DNA from: Anaerolineae bacterium
GTDB taxonomy: Bacteria > Chloroflexota > Anaerolineae > Anaerolineales > Anaerolineaceae
Direction: 5' to 3'
Assembly (NCBI GenBank): GCA_013177815.1
Contig: JABLXM010000003.1
Location: forward strand, 26,214-90,213
DNA: 64,000 bases
Shown: positions 8,599-19,528 of the stretch, in pieces
Layout: each line of letters starts with the position of its first letter
How positions within the stretch are numbered: the first letter of the stretch is position 1
The notes under the pieces: model-generated
Databases searched by the model: none
Told to the model about the DNA's origin: nothing
The model's input: only the letters and a program-made list of their open reading frames with translations
Position numbers and translations under genes: made by a program

Positions 8599-10992
8599 GT
8601 GGATTTCATCCCCGGCGCCAACGAACGCTATCTGAGTGTCGCCCTCTCGCTGGCGCAGTACCCGGTGCTCGCCAGCGCCATCCGCGAGCAAATGCGCTGC
8701 GTGCTGTTCGAACGCGGCTACATCCTGCCGCAGAAGTTCGAAGCGGAAGCGCGCGAAGCCGCCATCCAGACCCAACAGCGTGAAGGTCTGACCCACCCCT
8801 ACGAAGAAGAACCCGCCGAAACCTGGGAAATGCGCCTGGGCAAAGTGCGCGACCAACTGACCGACATCAAGTTCTCGATGTACCTGCCGTTCGAGGAGTT
8901 GGGACAGATCATCAACGATATCCTCGCCCAGCGCGGTGTGACGCTGCCGGATACCATGCTCTCGATGAACCCCGAACTGGCGCCCATCGAGATGGTTTTC
9001 GAGCAAGCGATGGCGCTGGAACGGATGCCGGCGGACCAGCAGATGAAATATGCCGCCCGCCTGCACGAATCCAAAGTGGTGCTGATCCGCACCCTCATCA
9101 GCGACCAACTGCCCTACATCAACGTCGCCAAGGAATGGTTCACCATCGCCGACCTGGTAGAGATCCGGCGGCGCAAGATCGGCTTGGGGCGCATCGGCGG
9201 CAAAGCCGCCGGGATGCTGCTGGCGCACCGCATCCTGATGGCGCCCGCCGACCCCCCCCTCTCTGCCCGCCTGGAAATACCGGAATCGTACTACGTCGGT
9301 TCGCACGAGTTCTATACCTTCATGACCATCAACAACCTGACGCACTGGATCGACCAGAAGTACAAGACCGAAGAAGAAATGCGCGCCGATTACCCCACCA
9401 TTGTCAACGAGTTCGAAGCCGGCAAGTTTCCGCCGGATATCGAACAAAAACTGGCCACCATGTTGACCAACCTGAACGGAAGCCCGTTGATCGTGCGTTC
9501 CTCCAGTCTGCTAGAGGACAACTTCGGCACCTCCTTCGCCGGCAAGTATGACAGCGTCTTCCTGCCCAACCAGGGCGCGGTGGAACACAGCCTGCACGAG
9601 CTGACGCGCGCCATCGCCCACATCTATGCCTCGGTGCTCAACCCCAACGCCCTGCTGTACCGCCGCGCTAAGCGACTGCTGGATTACGACGAGCGCATGG
9701 CGGTGATCATCCAGGTGGTGCGCGGCGAGCGCTTCGGGCGATATTACCTGCCGCACGCCGCCGGGGTGGCGTTCAGCCGCAACCAGTACCGCTGGGCGCC
9801 GCAGATCCGCGCCGGCGACGGTTTCATCCGGCTGGTGTGGGGGCTGGGTACCCGCGCGGTGGACCGGGTGGGCAACGATTACCCGCGCCTGGTGGCGCTC
9901 AGCCATCCGCTGCTGCGCCCATCCACCCAGCCCAAGTTCATCCGGCGCTACTCACAACAGTACGTCGACCTGCTCGACCTGGAGGACAATCAGTTCAAGT
10001 CGCTGCCGGTGCACCAGGTGCTCACCACCCGTTACCCGCCGTTGCGCTACCTGGCGCAGTTGGAACAGGACGGCTACTTCACCTCGCTGCGCGGCGGGGT
10101 CTTCGAGGGGGGGATGACCGACCTGGTGCTGACCTTCGACGAACTGTTGCGGCGCACCACCTTCGCCGATCAGATGCGGCGCATACTCAACCGCCTGGAG
10201 CGTTTCTACCGTGCGCCGGTGGATATGGAATTCGCGCTGGAACTGGAGAACTTCTCCGCCAGCACGCCAGACCTGCGCATCACCATCCTGCAATGCCGCC
10301 CGCAAAGCCACCTGGAGGCGGTGGAACAGGTGCAATTGCCCGGCAACCTGCCGCCGGAGAAGGTGGTCTTCTCGACTCATTTCGTGGTGCCCAGCGGCTT
10401 CATTCCGCGGGTCGATTATATGCTGTTCGTCCCACCCGAGGGGTACTTCGACATTGATTCGCACCTGGAACGCACCAACTTGGCACGCACCATCGGAAAA
10501 TTGAACGCCGCGCTGGCGGGCAGGAAATTCATCTGCATCGGTCCAGGGCGCTGGGGGTCTTCCAACTCCGACCTGGGCGTGCCGGTCGGCTTCGGCGATA
10601 TCTACAACGCCCGTTCGCTGGTGGAACTAGCGGGGCAGGGCTGCGGACCGGAACCGGAGCCCTCGCTGGGCACGCACTTCTTCCAGGACCTGTTGGAATC
10701 ACAGATCTATCCGCTGGCGATCACGCTGGATGACCCGCGCACGGTGTTCAACCGCGCCTTCTTCGATAATTGCCCCGATCACAGCGGGGAATTCATCCAG
10801 GTGAACAAGAAACTGCAAAGCGCGCTGCGGCTGATCAAGATCTCCGATTGCCTGCCGGGGCACCACCTGGAGGTGGTGATGGATGACGACCACGGGCAGG
10901 CGATGGCATACCTTTCGCCGGACGATCCGGAGGGGGTTGCGCCCACAGCCGAATCCGTGCAAACCGATCACAGCCAAAACCAAGCGACCTGA
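8599..10992 (+). CDS. PEP/pyruvate-binding (PPDK N-terminal) domain protein
   Basis: GRIGGKAAGMLLA, LIVRSSSLLEDNFGTSFAGKYDSVFLPN; GTG start. Confidence 0.85.
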   Translation: MDFIPGANERYLSVALSLAQYPVLASAIREQMRCVLFERGYILPQKFEAEAREAAIQTQQREGLTHPYEEEPAETWEMRLGKVRDQLTDIKFSMYLPFEELGQIINDILAQRGVTLPDTMLSMNPELAPIEMVFEQAMALERMPADQQMKYAARLHESKVVLIRTLISDQLPYINVAKEWFTIADLVEIRRRKIGLGRIGGKAAGMLLAHRILMAPADPPLSARLEIPESYYVGSHEFYTFMTINNLTHWIDQKYKTEEEMRADYPTIVNEFEAGKFPPDIEQKLATMLTNLNGSPLIVRSSSLLEDNFGTSFAGKYDSVFLPNQGAVEHSLHELTRAIAHIYASVLNPNALLYRRAKRLLDYDERMAVIIQVVRGERFGRYYLPHAAGVAFSRNQYRWAPQIRAGDGFIRLVWGLGTRAVDRVGNDYPRLVALSHPLLRPSTQPKFIRRYSQQYVDLLDLEDNQFKSLPVHQVLTTRYPPLRYLAQLEQDGYFTSLRGGVFEGGMTDLVLTFDELLRRTTFADQMRRILNRLERFYRAPVDMEFALELENFSASTPDLRITILQCRPQSHLEAVEQVQLPGNLPPEKVVFSTHFVVPSGFIPRVDYMLFVPPEGYFDIDSHLERTNLARTIGKLNAALAGRKFICIGPGRWGSSNSDLGVPVGFGDIYNARSLVELAGQGCGPEPEPSLGTHFFQDLLESQIYPLAITLDDPRTVFNRAFFDNCPDHSGEFIQVNKKLQSALRLIKISDCLPGHHLEVVMDDDHGQAMAYLSPDDPEGVAPTAESVQTDHSQNQAT

Positions 10993-11002
10993 AAAATCGG
11001 CT

Positions 11003-11698
11003 CTAAACCACTGTCCCGAACAGCGCCCCGATCGCGGCGGTGGCTGCCATTGCCAACAAACCCCAGAAGGTCACACGACCGGCGCCGCGCCAGATGCTGG
11101 CGCCGCCCGTGCGAGCCGCCAAGGCGCCCATCGCCGCCAGGAACACCAGCGAACTGGCGCCCACGATGGGTATCATAAGCGTGGTTGGGCTGATCAGCAC
11201 AACGATCAGCGGCAGCAGCGCGCCGCCCGCAAAGGTCGCCGCGGATGCCAGCGCAGCCTGGATCGGGCGGGCAGCGTGCGCCTCGGACATGCCTAACTCG
11301 TCGCGCGCATGGGCAGCCAGGGCATCATGCGCCATCAATTGTTGGGCAACCTTCTTTGCCAACGCTTTGTCCAAGCCGCGCGCTTCATATATGCCTGTCA
11401 GTTCTTCCAGTTCATTGTCACCATCGTTTTCCAACTCACTGCGTTCGCGCACCAGGTCCGCCTTTTCGGTATCCGCCTGTGAACTGACGGATACATATTC
11501 CCCGGCAGCCATCGACATGGCGCCCGCCACCAGCCCCGCAACGCCCGCGGTCAGCACCGCTCCGCGAGCCGCGCCGGCAGCCGCCACCCCGATGATCAGG
11601 CTGGCGGTCGAAACGATGCCGTCATTGGCGCCCAGAACCGCAGCGCGCAGCCAGCCGATGCGAGTGGTGTAATGTACTTCGATATGTTTTTGCTCCAA
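11003..11698 (-). CDS. VIT1/CCC1-type transporter family protein
   Basis: LGANDGIVSTASLIIGVAAAG, AGAMSMAAGEYVSVSSQADTEKADL; TTG start at 11698 behind GGAGG; upstream part of ORF 11003..12037 is out-of-frame read of the next gene. Confidence 0.85.
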   Translation of the reverse strand: MEQKHIEVHYTTRIGWLRAAVLGANDGIVSTASLIIGVAAAGAARGAVLTAGVAGLVAGAMSMAAGEYVSVSSQADTEKADLVRERSELENDGDNELEELTGIYEARGLDKALAKKVAQQLMAHDALAAHARDELGMSEAHAARPIQAALASAATFAGGALLPLIVVLISPTTLMIPIVGASSLVFLAAMGALAARTGGASIWRGAGRVTFWGLLAMAATAAIGALFGTVV

Positions 11699-11729
11699 AT
11701 TGATCCTCCACGCTGCTTTCTTTTTTCTA

Positions 11730-12236
11730 TTACATCCCCGCCCGCCAGGAGCGCACCATTTCCACCTGCGCATCGCTCTCCGGCGAGCGTATCCACGCCG
11801 CGTTGACGCCCTGGCGCAGCCGGGCGATCTCCGCCAGCGCCTGGTCGCCGCTCGTGCCGTGGCGCGCCAGGTGACAGCCCACCACCAGCCCGGTGCGACC
11901 CACGCCGGCGTAACAGTGCACGAAGACCGGCTTCGCCTGCGCCAGGGACACATCGATGCGGTCCAGGATGCACACCATATCGTCCTGGCTGCACACGCCC
12001 ATGTCGCGGATCGGATGCCGATAGTGCTCGGCGGCATGACCGTACACCTGCGCCTGCTCCATCAGCAGCGCCCGGTAGGGGGTGACCTCGAAGTCCATCG
12101 TCAGGTCGATCATCACCCGCACACCCGCCAGCAGCAGTTGTGAGAGCGTGTCGCGCGTCATCTCGTCCGAGTGTCTTGTCGGGTTGCGCCCGGCGAGGAA
12201 CAGCCCGGGGCGCACCCAGTAGCAATGTTGGTTCAT
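11730..12236 (-). CDS. Dual-specificity/tyrosine phosphatase family protein
   Basis: HCYAGVGRTG = HCxxGxxRT/S P-loop. Confidence 0.88.
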   Translation of the reverse strand: MNQHCYWVRPGLFLAGRNPTRHSDEMTRDTLSQLLLAGVRVMIDLTMDFEVTPYRALLMEQAQVYGHAAEHYRHPIRDMGVCSQDDMVCILDRIDVSLAQAKPVFVHCYAGVGRTGLVVGCHLARHGTSGDQALAEIARLRQGVNAAWIRSPESDAQVEMVRSWRAGM

Positions 12237-12308
12237 AAAACCTTCCGAAGGTTATTTCTTCCTTTTATTAGACTTCTTCCTCACTCCAAACAGCATTATA
12301 CTATTCGC

Positions 12309-13676
12309 ATGCGTTACGTGCGCCTCACCTTGCTGCTGGTGGTCCTGCTGGCTGCCTGTGTGCCCGCCAGCCCGAGCGATACCCCACCCCACCCCACACC
12401 TACAGTAGCGCTGGCGACCGTCAGCGCAGCCGCGCCGCCCTTGATGGCAACCCTGCCGCAGCCGCTGCCGGCTGACCTGGAACCGATGTGGCTGACCAAC
12501 TGGCGCGACTCCACCCTGTTGGCATACGACCCGGTGCTGTTGGAGCAGGTGGCTTCGCTGGCACTGGACGGCATGCCGCTGGACGCCGCAGTGGGCGAAG
12601 GCGGGTTGTGGGTGCTGGATAGCGCCCGTTCGCGGCTGCTGCGGCTGGATCCCGCCAACCTGGGTCTGGTGGCGGATATCCCCCTCGTACCTTACCAGGT
12701 GAGCGCGCTGGCGGTCGGGTTAGGCGGAGTATGGGTGGGCGTGCAGCAGCCAGGCATCGAAGCCGGTCGTCCGGCGGTGGCGGGGTTGCTGCGGGTGGAC
12801 CCATTGACCAACACGCCCGGCGAGTTGGTGCAGATCGGCGCGCCGGCGGTGGATTTCAGCATCGCGGATGGGCGGCTGTGGCTGGTCGCCAGCCGGGAGG
12901 GCTTCAGCGCGCTTGCCAGCCTGGATCCTGGCACGCTGGCGCTCGATTACCTGGACCGCTACGGCACCTGGTATGACCTGAGCGTGGCGACGGCGGACGC
13001 CGGCTCGCTGTGGGTCGCCAACACGTACAATGGCGCCAAACTCTATCGCCTGGACGCACAAAGCGGCGATCTGCTGGCGACCATAGAAATAGAAGGCGCT
13101 GCCGGCAAGCCCTACGACCTGGCAGTGGCTGCCGGGAGCGTCTGGCTGTTGTTCGACGACGGCATGCTGGCGCACATCGACCCGCAGCGCGAGGAGGTGC
13201 TGGCGCTCTTCCCGGTTTCCAACCGTGGGGGCAGCCTGCGCGTGGGTGAGGGTCAGTTGTGGGTGTTGAGCCAGTACGACGGCGCCATCTACCGCATCGA
13301 TCCGTACGACAACCGCGTCAGCATGCTGGTCGCCACCGGCGGGCGCGTGCCAACCCCCACCCCCGCGCCGACCGCCACCGCCTACGCGCTCGAACCACCG
13401 CGCCTGCCTTGCCAGGGCGCCTACGAGACGCGCCTCAAGGTTGGCATGACTGCCTCGGTGGTGCGCGAACCACCCATCCCCAACCGGATGCGCAGCGAAC
13501 CACGGGTCGGCGCGGACGCAGTGGGCTTGCTGCAACCCGGGGAGAAGATGACCATCCTCAAGGGACCGGAATGCGTGGATGATTGGATCTGGTGGCAGGT
13601 GCAGTCGCTTTCGACCGGGTTGGTGGGATGGACCGCCGAGGGCGACCAGGACGCCTACTGGCTGGAGCCGGAGTAG
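12309..13676 (+). CDS. Secreted lipoprotein, beta-propeller plus C-terminal SH3-like domain
   Basis: Lipobox LLVVLLAAC, repeated L-W-V-L/N propeller blades; internal ATG at 12309 gives signal peptide. Confidence 0.7.
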   Translation: MRYVRLTLLLVVLLAACVPASPSDTPPHPTPTVALATVSAAAPPLMATLPQPLPADLEPMWLTNWRDSTLLAYDPVLLEQVASLALDGMPLDAAVGEGGLWVLDSARSRLLRLDPANLGLVADIPLVPYQVSALAVGLGGVWVGVQQPGIEAGRPAVAGLLRVDPLTNTPGELVQIGAPAVDFSIADGRLWLVASREGFSALASLDPGTLALDYLDRYGTWYDLSVATADAGSLWVANTYNGAKLYRLDAQSGDLLATIEIEGAAGKPYDLAVAAGSVWLLFDDGMLAHIDPQREEVLALFPVSNRGGSLRVGEGQLWVLSQYDGAIYRIDPYDNRVSMLVATGGRVPTPTPAPTATAYALEPPRLPCQGAYETRLKVGMTASVVREPPIPNRMRSEPRVGADAVGLLQPGEKMTILKGPECVDDWIWWQVQSLSTGLVGWTAEGDQDAYWLEPE

Positions 13677-13780
13677 GTGCACAAACGGATCTTATCTGAT
13701 GACGCCGATGCGCGACCGGGTTGGGGGCTATTTCATCGCAGAAGTCGCAAAGGGTACAGCGCACCCAATAACATCTGTGC

Positions 13781-16720
13781 TCAGGGGATATACTTCCACA
13801 GGGTGGTGGTCTGACCGGTGTAAGAGCCTGGCTGGTCGACGGCGAAGTACAGCGCGTTCCCGGCTGGCAACAAGTCGAAGGCGCGGTTGGGCGTCACCTG
13901 GCGCGTGCCGGACGGCGTGCCGTCGGTCCGCCACAACGACCAGCCGCTCTGCGCATCCGGGGCGGTGAAGAACAGCATCCGGTCGAGCAGCGCCAGTTGC
14001 CCGCTGCCGGGGTTGCGGGGCGCAGGCGGAAATTCCGTCACTGCCAACGGCGCCTCACCGGAGGCGTCGACACTGTAAAGCGCCGCTCCGCCATCCTCGG
14101 TCAGGATCATCCAGTACGCCCGCCCGTCCATGACGACCAGTGGCTGGGCGGTCGCCCCGGCTAGCGTGCCGGGCTGGTTGGCGAGCAGGCGCGCGCCGCC
14201 GGTGCCCCCAATGGCGTACAACAGCACTTTGCCCGCGGGGTCCGCCATCTGGAACAGCAAGTCATCCCCCAACACCGTCATAGCCGTCAACGGAAACGAA
14301 TCGGCATTGGAGAACAGCGGCGCTGCCTGTAATGTGCCTGCAGCAGTGCCATCGCTGCGCCACAGGGCGCTGCCGTTGGCGCTGAAGTGCAACACTGCCA
14401 GGCTGTTACCCCACAGCACCAGCCGGTCAGCAGGCAGGTCGGGTGAGCCTTGCGGCAGGTCCGCCAGTTTGAGCAGCCCGGCTGCGCTGCCATCGCTGCG
14501 CCACAGCGCGCGATGCGAGCGCGCGGCGTCCTCCAGCACCAGGTACCACTGATCCTGCCAGACAAGCGCATCGACGACAGCCGCCTGCCCGGCGATCTCA
14601 CTCACCAGCAGGGTACCGGTCGCCGTTCCATCCGTAGCATAAATGAAGACAGCCGGCGCGCTTGCGCTGGTGAGGGCAAAGACGGCTTGTCCACCCAGGC
14701 TGGCTGCGGCGGCTGGCTGGTGATCTGTCACATCGCCGCCGCGGAAAATGGTCAGCAAGCCGGCTTCATCCGCGCCGGGGTGAAGGTGGTACAGCCCGGT
14801 CTTGTGGATTTCGGGGTCGATCGCCGTAAAGAGCAGCCGGTCACCCAGGCTGACGGGCGTGGCGGGGTCATCGAGCGCGAAGGTATCCCCAAAGGCAGCC
14901 GAAGCGCCGGCAGCATCCACCCGGTTGGCAAGCGCGCCTTCGAGCGTATTGCTCAAATAGACCAAGCCATCATCCAGGGACGAGAGCAGGGTGGTGCCGT
15001 AACCGGCAGCCGGGGCAGACGCGATGCGCTCGAAATCATTGGTAAGTTGCAGCGGTTTACCGGTGATGAGCGGTGGCGATGCTCCCGGCGGCAGCACGCC
15101 CCACAACTGGTCTCCGTTGCGCAGCAGGCGCGCATCCGGCGAGAACTCCAGCGTGGAGACCGTGCCGGCAGGCAAAGTGTGCAGCAGCGCCCCGCTGGAA
15201 GCGTTCCAAATCAGGATCTTGCCTTCCGATCCACCGCCTGCCACCAGCGCACCATCCGGAGAGAATGCCACCCGGTCGATGGTATCGCGCAGACCGGTAA
15301 GCGAACGCAGGTACTGCTTGGTTCGCAGATCGAACAACGCCAGTTCGACCGTGTCCATGATGCCGTCCACTTCCACCGCCAGCAGGCTGCCATCCGGCGA
15401 AATGGCAAAACCGGGCGGAACCGGGAAGGACTTGCCGCGCCCCTCATAAGTCGATAGCACCTCACCGCTCTCCAGGTCTATCTGGGAAATGTAACCGGGG
15501 GCGCCATCCAGCAAATAATCGCCTCTGGGCGAGAAAGTGAGCATCTCGCCGCCCAGGTCGGCGGTGATGATGCCGGTGCGCTCGCCGGTATTGGCGTCCC
15601 ACAGGACGATGGCGTCGGTGAGCCCGCCAGCGAGAACAGAGCCATCCGGGGAAAAAGCCACATCGTAACCACGGGGTCCGTAATTACCGAGAAAATAATC
15701 CTCCTGCGCCAGCGCGCGTTCAAGCGTGAGCGCCAGGTAGAGTTCGTCCTCGACCAGGTCCCAGATGCGCACGCTGCGGTCGAGCGAACCGGAGGCAATG
15801 CGGGTGCCATCCTGAGAATACGCCAGGCTCCAGATGGTATCGGTGTGGTCGCTGAAGACGTGCAAGAGACGACCGCTTTCGACCTCCCAGATGTTGAGGC
15901 TGTTCTGGTTGGCGGCGGCGTAGGATTGCCAGTCCGGCGAGAAAACGCCGTAAGGAATGGACAGGGCAGCCACCTGGTTGAGCCGCTTGATATTGGCAGC
16001 GGTTATGGGTTCCAACGACTGCGGCAGTTGCACCGCAGTGAAGGACAGCGGCGTGGGGGTCGGCGCAGGGGTGGCAGCGGCCGGTACAACCGGGCTGGCA
16101 GTGGCTTCCTGCGGGTCGGGGATCATTGATTCACCTGGCGTGGGAGTGGCGGTGGCAGCAATGCGAGCCGTCAGCCGGACCCCCGCCGGCTGGAGCAGCA
16201 AGAAATAGACCGCAGCCACCGCCAGGATGATGACAGGGATCAGCGCCAGCCACAGGGCACGCCGTCGCACGTGCGGTCGGTGGGCTTCATCCACGTCTTC
16301 CAGCGCCGGCATCGCCCCCACAACCTCCGCACGCAGGACTTCGTCGGGCGTTGCCGGGGTTGGGGCAGGTTGCGGCGGCGCGGTGTCCTCCAATGCATCC
16401 ACCGGCGGCTCGAGCGGCAGGGTTGGATCCACAGCAGTAGCAGGAGGAACTGGTACCGGCTCTGCTGCCGGCGGTTTTGGCGGTTGGGATCGTATAACGG
16501 CGAGGGCTTGCGCCAGCATCTGGCTGTGCGGCAGCCGGCGCAGTCCCTCCTGCAGAACCTGCATGCGCTCGCCGGGCTTGCCGGCAGTATCCGCCAGCCA
16601 CAACCAGGCAGCTTCCTCCTGCGGGTTGGTCTGTAGTATCTCCAACAGCAATTGGCGGGCAGCGAACTTCTGTCCGGCGCGCGCCAGGGCAATGGCATCG
16701 GGTAGGCGGGGATCGCTCAT
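13781..16720 (-). CDS. Large membrane-anchored protein: N-terminal TPR-like, TM, WD40 propeller, C-terminal ELWxxDGT-type repeats
   Basis: LIPVIILAVAAVYFLL TM; SPDGSVLAGG/IWDLV WD40 units; repeated ALWRSDGSAAG, SLWRTDGTPSGTRQVT. Confidence 0.8.
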   Translation of the reverse strand: MSDPRLPDAIALARAGQKFAARQLLLEILQTNPQEEAAWLWLADTAGKPGERMQVLQEGLRRLPHSQMLAQALAVIRSQPPKPPAAEPVPVPPATAVDPTLPLEPPVDALEDTAPPQPAPTPATPDEVLRAEVVGAMPALEDVDEAHRPHVRRRALWLALIPVIILAVAAVYFLLLQPAGVRLTARIAATATPTPGESMIPDPQEATASPVVPAAATPAPTPTPLSFTAVQLPQSLEPITAANIKRLNQVAALSIPYGVFSPDWQSYAAANQNSLNIWEVESGRLLHVFSDHTDTIWSLAYSQDGTRIASGSLDRSVRIWDLVEDELYLALTLERALAQEDYFLGNYGPRGYDVAFSPDGSVLAGGLTDAIVLWDANTGERTGIITADLGGEMLTFSPRGDYLLDGAPGYISQIDLESGEVLSTYEGRGKSFPVPPGFAISPDGSLLAVEVDGIMDTVELALFDLRTKQYLRSLTGLRDTIDRVAFSPDGALVAGGGSEGKILIWNASSGALLHTLPAGTVSTLEFSPDARLLRNGDQLWGVLPPGASPPLITGKPLQLTNDFERIASAPAAGYGTTLLSSLDDGLVYLSNTLEGALANRVDAAGASAAFGDTFALDDPATPVSLGDRLLFTAIDPEIHKTGLYHLHPGADEAGLLTIFRGGDVTDHQPAAAASLGGQAVFALTSASAPAVFIYATDGTATGTLLVSEIAGQAAVVDALVWQDQWYLVLEDAARSHRALWRSDGSAAGLLKLADLPQGSPDLPADRLVLWGNSLAVLHFSANGSALWRSDGTAAGTLQAAPLFSNADSFPLTAMTVLGDDLLFQMADPAGKVLLYAIGGTGGARLLANQPGTLAGATAQPLVVMDGRAYWMILTEDGGAALYSVDASGEAPLAVTEFPPAPRNPGSGQLALLDRMLFFTAPDAQSGWSLWRTDGTPSGTRQVTPNRAFDLLPAGNALYFAVDQPGSYTGQTTTLWKYIP

Positions 16721-16915
16721 AGGTCGGTCAGGTTTAGTTTAATATGAAATAGGGGGATTGGCAAACAAGATGAGAGCGCCATGAAGGCATCCAGTATACA
16801 AAAACCATGTGTACAGCCAGGATAGTATAAAGTTCACCCATATGAGTAGGCGATTAAAAACAAGCTGTGATAAAATTGACCTGCCGAAATTCAGACTTCA
16901 TAGATAGGGATAGCC

Positions 16916-17272
16916 ATGTTAGTCGAGTATATTCCCCTGCTGATCATCTTTCTACTTGCATTTTTCGTGGCTCTGGTGGTACAAGGATTGGGAGCCGGCT
17001 TTGGTCCGCGCCGCCCCACCGAGCGCAAGGGGCAACCGTATGAATCGGGCATGGTGCCGTATGGACCGGGGACGCGGCGAATTTCGGTGCGCTACTACCT
17101 GGTGGCGGTGCTGTTCATCCTCTTCGATATCGAAGCCATTTTCATCCTGCCCTGGGCTGTGGTTTACCGCGACCTGGGGGTGAGCGGTCTGGTGCTCATG
17201 ATCGTATTCATCTTCATTCTGGAGGCTGCATTCGTTTACGCGTGGAAAAAAGGAGCGCTGGAATGGGAATAG
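16916..17272 (+). CDS. nuoA: NADH-quinone oxidoreductase subunit A
   Basis: [39 protein letters not shown]. Confidence 0.96.
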   Translation: MLVEYIPLLIIFLLAFFVALVVQGLGAGFGPRRPTERKGQPYESGMVPYGPGTRRISVRYYLVAVLFILFDIEAIFILPWAVVYRDLGVSGLVLMIVFIFILEAAFVYAWKKGALEWE

Positions 17273-17745
17273 AGCAAAAAACTGGCAACATGGGTATCGT
17301 GACCACCACGCTGGAACAGGTGGTGAACTGGTCGCGTACCAACTCCATGTGGCCAATGCTGTTCGGTCTGGCATGTTGCGCCATCGAGATGATGGGCGCC
17401 CAGGCATCCAATTATGACATGAGCCGTTTCGGCATGGAATTGATGCGCGCCAGCCCGCGGCAGTCCGACTTGATGATCGTCGCCGGGCGCGTCAGCCGTA
17501 AGATGGCGCCGGTGCTGCGTCAGTTGTACGACCAGATGCCGGAACCCAAATGGGTGATCGCCATGGGCGATTGCGCCTCGTGCGGGGGCGTTTTCAACAA
17601 CTATGCCGTCGTGCAAGGCGTGGACGAAGTGGTGCCGGTCCACATCTATGTGGCAGGCTGCCCACCGCGCCCCGAAGGGTTGATCCACGGCATCATGACG
17701 CTGTACGAACAAGTGAAACAGGAAAAAATAACCACCTGGCGCTAG
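17263..17745 (+). CDS. nuoB: NADH-quinone oxidoreductase subunit B
   Basis: [46 protein letters not shown] at 17263 overlapping nuoA. Confidence 0.97.
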   Translation: MGIEQKTGNMGIVTTTLEQVVNWSRTNSMWPMLFGLACCAIEMMGAQASNYDMSRFGMELMRASPRQSDLMIVAGRVSRKMAPVLRQLYDQMPEPKWVIAMGDCASCGGVFNNYAVVQGVDEVVPVHIYVAGCPPRPEGLIHGIMTLYEQVKQEKITTWR

Positions 17746-17768
17746 TCGCCATCCAGGATTGCAGATCC

Positions 17769-18281
17769 ATGAATGAAAAAATACAGGCAGCAGTGAATGG
17801 ATTAGCGGAGCGTTTTGGGCTGGAAGCCAGAGAGTTCCGCGGAGAAGCCAGCATTTACGTCCAGCCACGGCAAGTGGTGGAAGTGGCGCGGGTGTTGCGC
17901 GACGCGTATGGCTTCGACATGCTCGTGGATATCACCGCGGTAGACTACTGGCAGCAACGGTCGCCGCGCTTTCAGGTGGTGGTGCAACTCGTCTCCATGG
18001 TTCATCACCAGGTCATCCGTTTACGCGTCGGCGTCGAGGACAACGCGCCGGTCGTACCCACCCTGGAGCAGGTCTTCCCGAATGCCAACTGGTACGAGCG
18101 CGAGGTGTTCGATATGTTCGGCATTCGCTTCGAGGGTCATTCGGACCTGCGGCGCATTATCATGCCTTATGATTGGGAAGGGCACCCGTTGCGCAAGGAT
18201 TATCCGCTGGGATACGAAGAACCACAATTCAGCTTCAATAAAGACGAAGTCATGGTGCGCAAGCCGCACCCAAAGGAATAG
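17769..18281 (+). CDS. nuoC: NADH-quinone oxidoreductase subunit C
   Basis: WYEREVFDMFGIRFEGHSDLRRIIMPYDWEGHPLRKDYPL. Confidence 0.96.
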   Translation: MNEKIQAAVNGLAERFGLEAREFRGEASIYVQPRQVVEVARVLRDAYGFDMLVDITAVDYWQQRSPRFQVVVQLVSMVHHQVIRLRVGVEDNAPVVPTLEQVFPNANWYEREVFDMFGIRFEGHSDLRRIIMPYDWEGHPLRKDYPLGYEEPQFSFNKDEVMVRKPHPKE

Positions 18282-18298
18282 GGGGAGGCGAGGACGAC

Positions 18299-19528
18299 AT
18301 GACAGAGATTCGCGAAGTAACCGTCGAAGAACTGCATCACCTGGTTTCGGACCGGGCGCAGAACGGCGAGACTATGCTGCTCAACATGGGACCGCAGCAC
18401 CCAGCCACCCACGGTGTGCTGCGCTTGTTGCTGGAACTGGACGGCGAGATCGTGGTCAACGCCGTCCCCGATATCGGCTTCCTGCATACCGGTGTCGAAA
18501 AGAACATGGAAGCCAAGACCTACCAGAAAGCCGAGGTCATGACCGACCGGTTGGATTATCTCAACCCGATCGGCAACAACCTGGTGTACTGCCTGGCGCT
18601 GGAGAAACTGCTGGAATTGGATGTGCCGCCGCGGGCGCAGGTGCTGCGCGTGCTGCTGGCAGAATTGACGCGGCTGGGTTCCCACTTGCTGTGGCTGGGA
18701 ACATCCGCGCTGGACCTGGGCGCCATGTCGGTTTTCCTGTATTCCATGCGGGAACGCGAGATCGTGCTGGATATCTTCGAGATGGTCTCCGGTCAGCGCA
18801 TGATGACCACCTATATCCGTCCGGGGGGGCTTTGGCGCGATACGCCGCCGGAATTCGAAGACGCCGTAACAAGTTTGCTTCGATTGACGCCGCGGCGTAT
18901 CGACGAGTATGAGTCGCTGTTGAACAAGAACCCGCTCTTCCTGGAACGCACCAAGGGGATCGGCGTCATCAACGTGGAGCAGTGCCGGCAGTGGGGCATC
19001 ACCGGTCCTGTGGTGCGCGCCGCCGGCTTACCTTACGACCTGCGCAAGGTGCGCCCATACAGCGGTTACGAACAATATGATTTCGACATCCCCACCGCCA
19101 CCGGCGGTGATGTCTTTTCGCGCTACCTGGTGCGGACGGCTGAGATGCGCCAGAGCCTGCGCATCGTGGAGCAGGCGTTGCGCAAGCTCCAACCCGGCGC
19201 AGTGCGCAGCAACAACCGTAAATACGTCCCACCGCCGCGCTCCGAACTCTCGACCAGCATGGAGGCGGTCATCCATCACTTCAAGCTGTGGACCGAGGGC
19301 TTCCCCGTGCCGGCAGAGGGCGTCTACCAGGCAATCGAATCCCCGCGCGGCGAACTGGGGGTCTACCTGGAAGGTGACGGTGGACCCAAACCCCTGCGCG
19401 TGCACTACCGCACCCCATCATTTTCCAATTTGCAGATCATGCCGCTGCTCAGCCGCGGACATTTCATCGCCGACCTGGTCGGCATCATCGCCAGTATCGA
19501 TATCGTGCTTGGAGATACAGACCGTTGA
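18299..19528 (+). CDS. nuoD: NADH-quinone oxidoreductase subunit D
   Basis: MGPQHPATHGVLRLLLELDGE, GFLHTGVEKNME. Confidence 0.97.
   Translation: MTEIREVTVEELHHLVSDRAQNGETMLLNMGPQHPATHGVLRLLLELDGEIVVNAVPDIGFLHTGVEKNMEAKTYQKAEVMTDRLDYLNPIGNNLVYCLALEKLLELDVPPRAQVLRVLLAELTRLGSHLLWLGTSALDLGAMSVFLYSMREREIVLDIFEMVSGQRMMTTYIRPGGLWRDTPPEFEDAVTSLLRLTPRRIDEYESLLNKNPLFLERTKGIGVINVEQCRQWGITGPVVRAAGLPYDLRKVRPYSGYEQYDFDIPTATGGDVFSRYLVRTAEMRQSLRIVEQALRKLQPGAVRSNNRKYVPPPRSELSTSMEAVIHHFKLWTEGFPVPAEGVYQAIESPRGELGVYLEGDGGPKPLRVHYRTPSFSNLQIMPLLSRGHFIADLVGIIASIDIVLGDTDR

Noticed and set aside
8482-9447. 321-aa minus-strand ORF
   Set aside because: Antisense to dnaN and the PEP-binding gene; no recognisable motif
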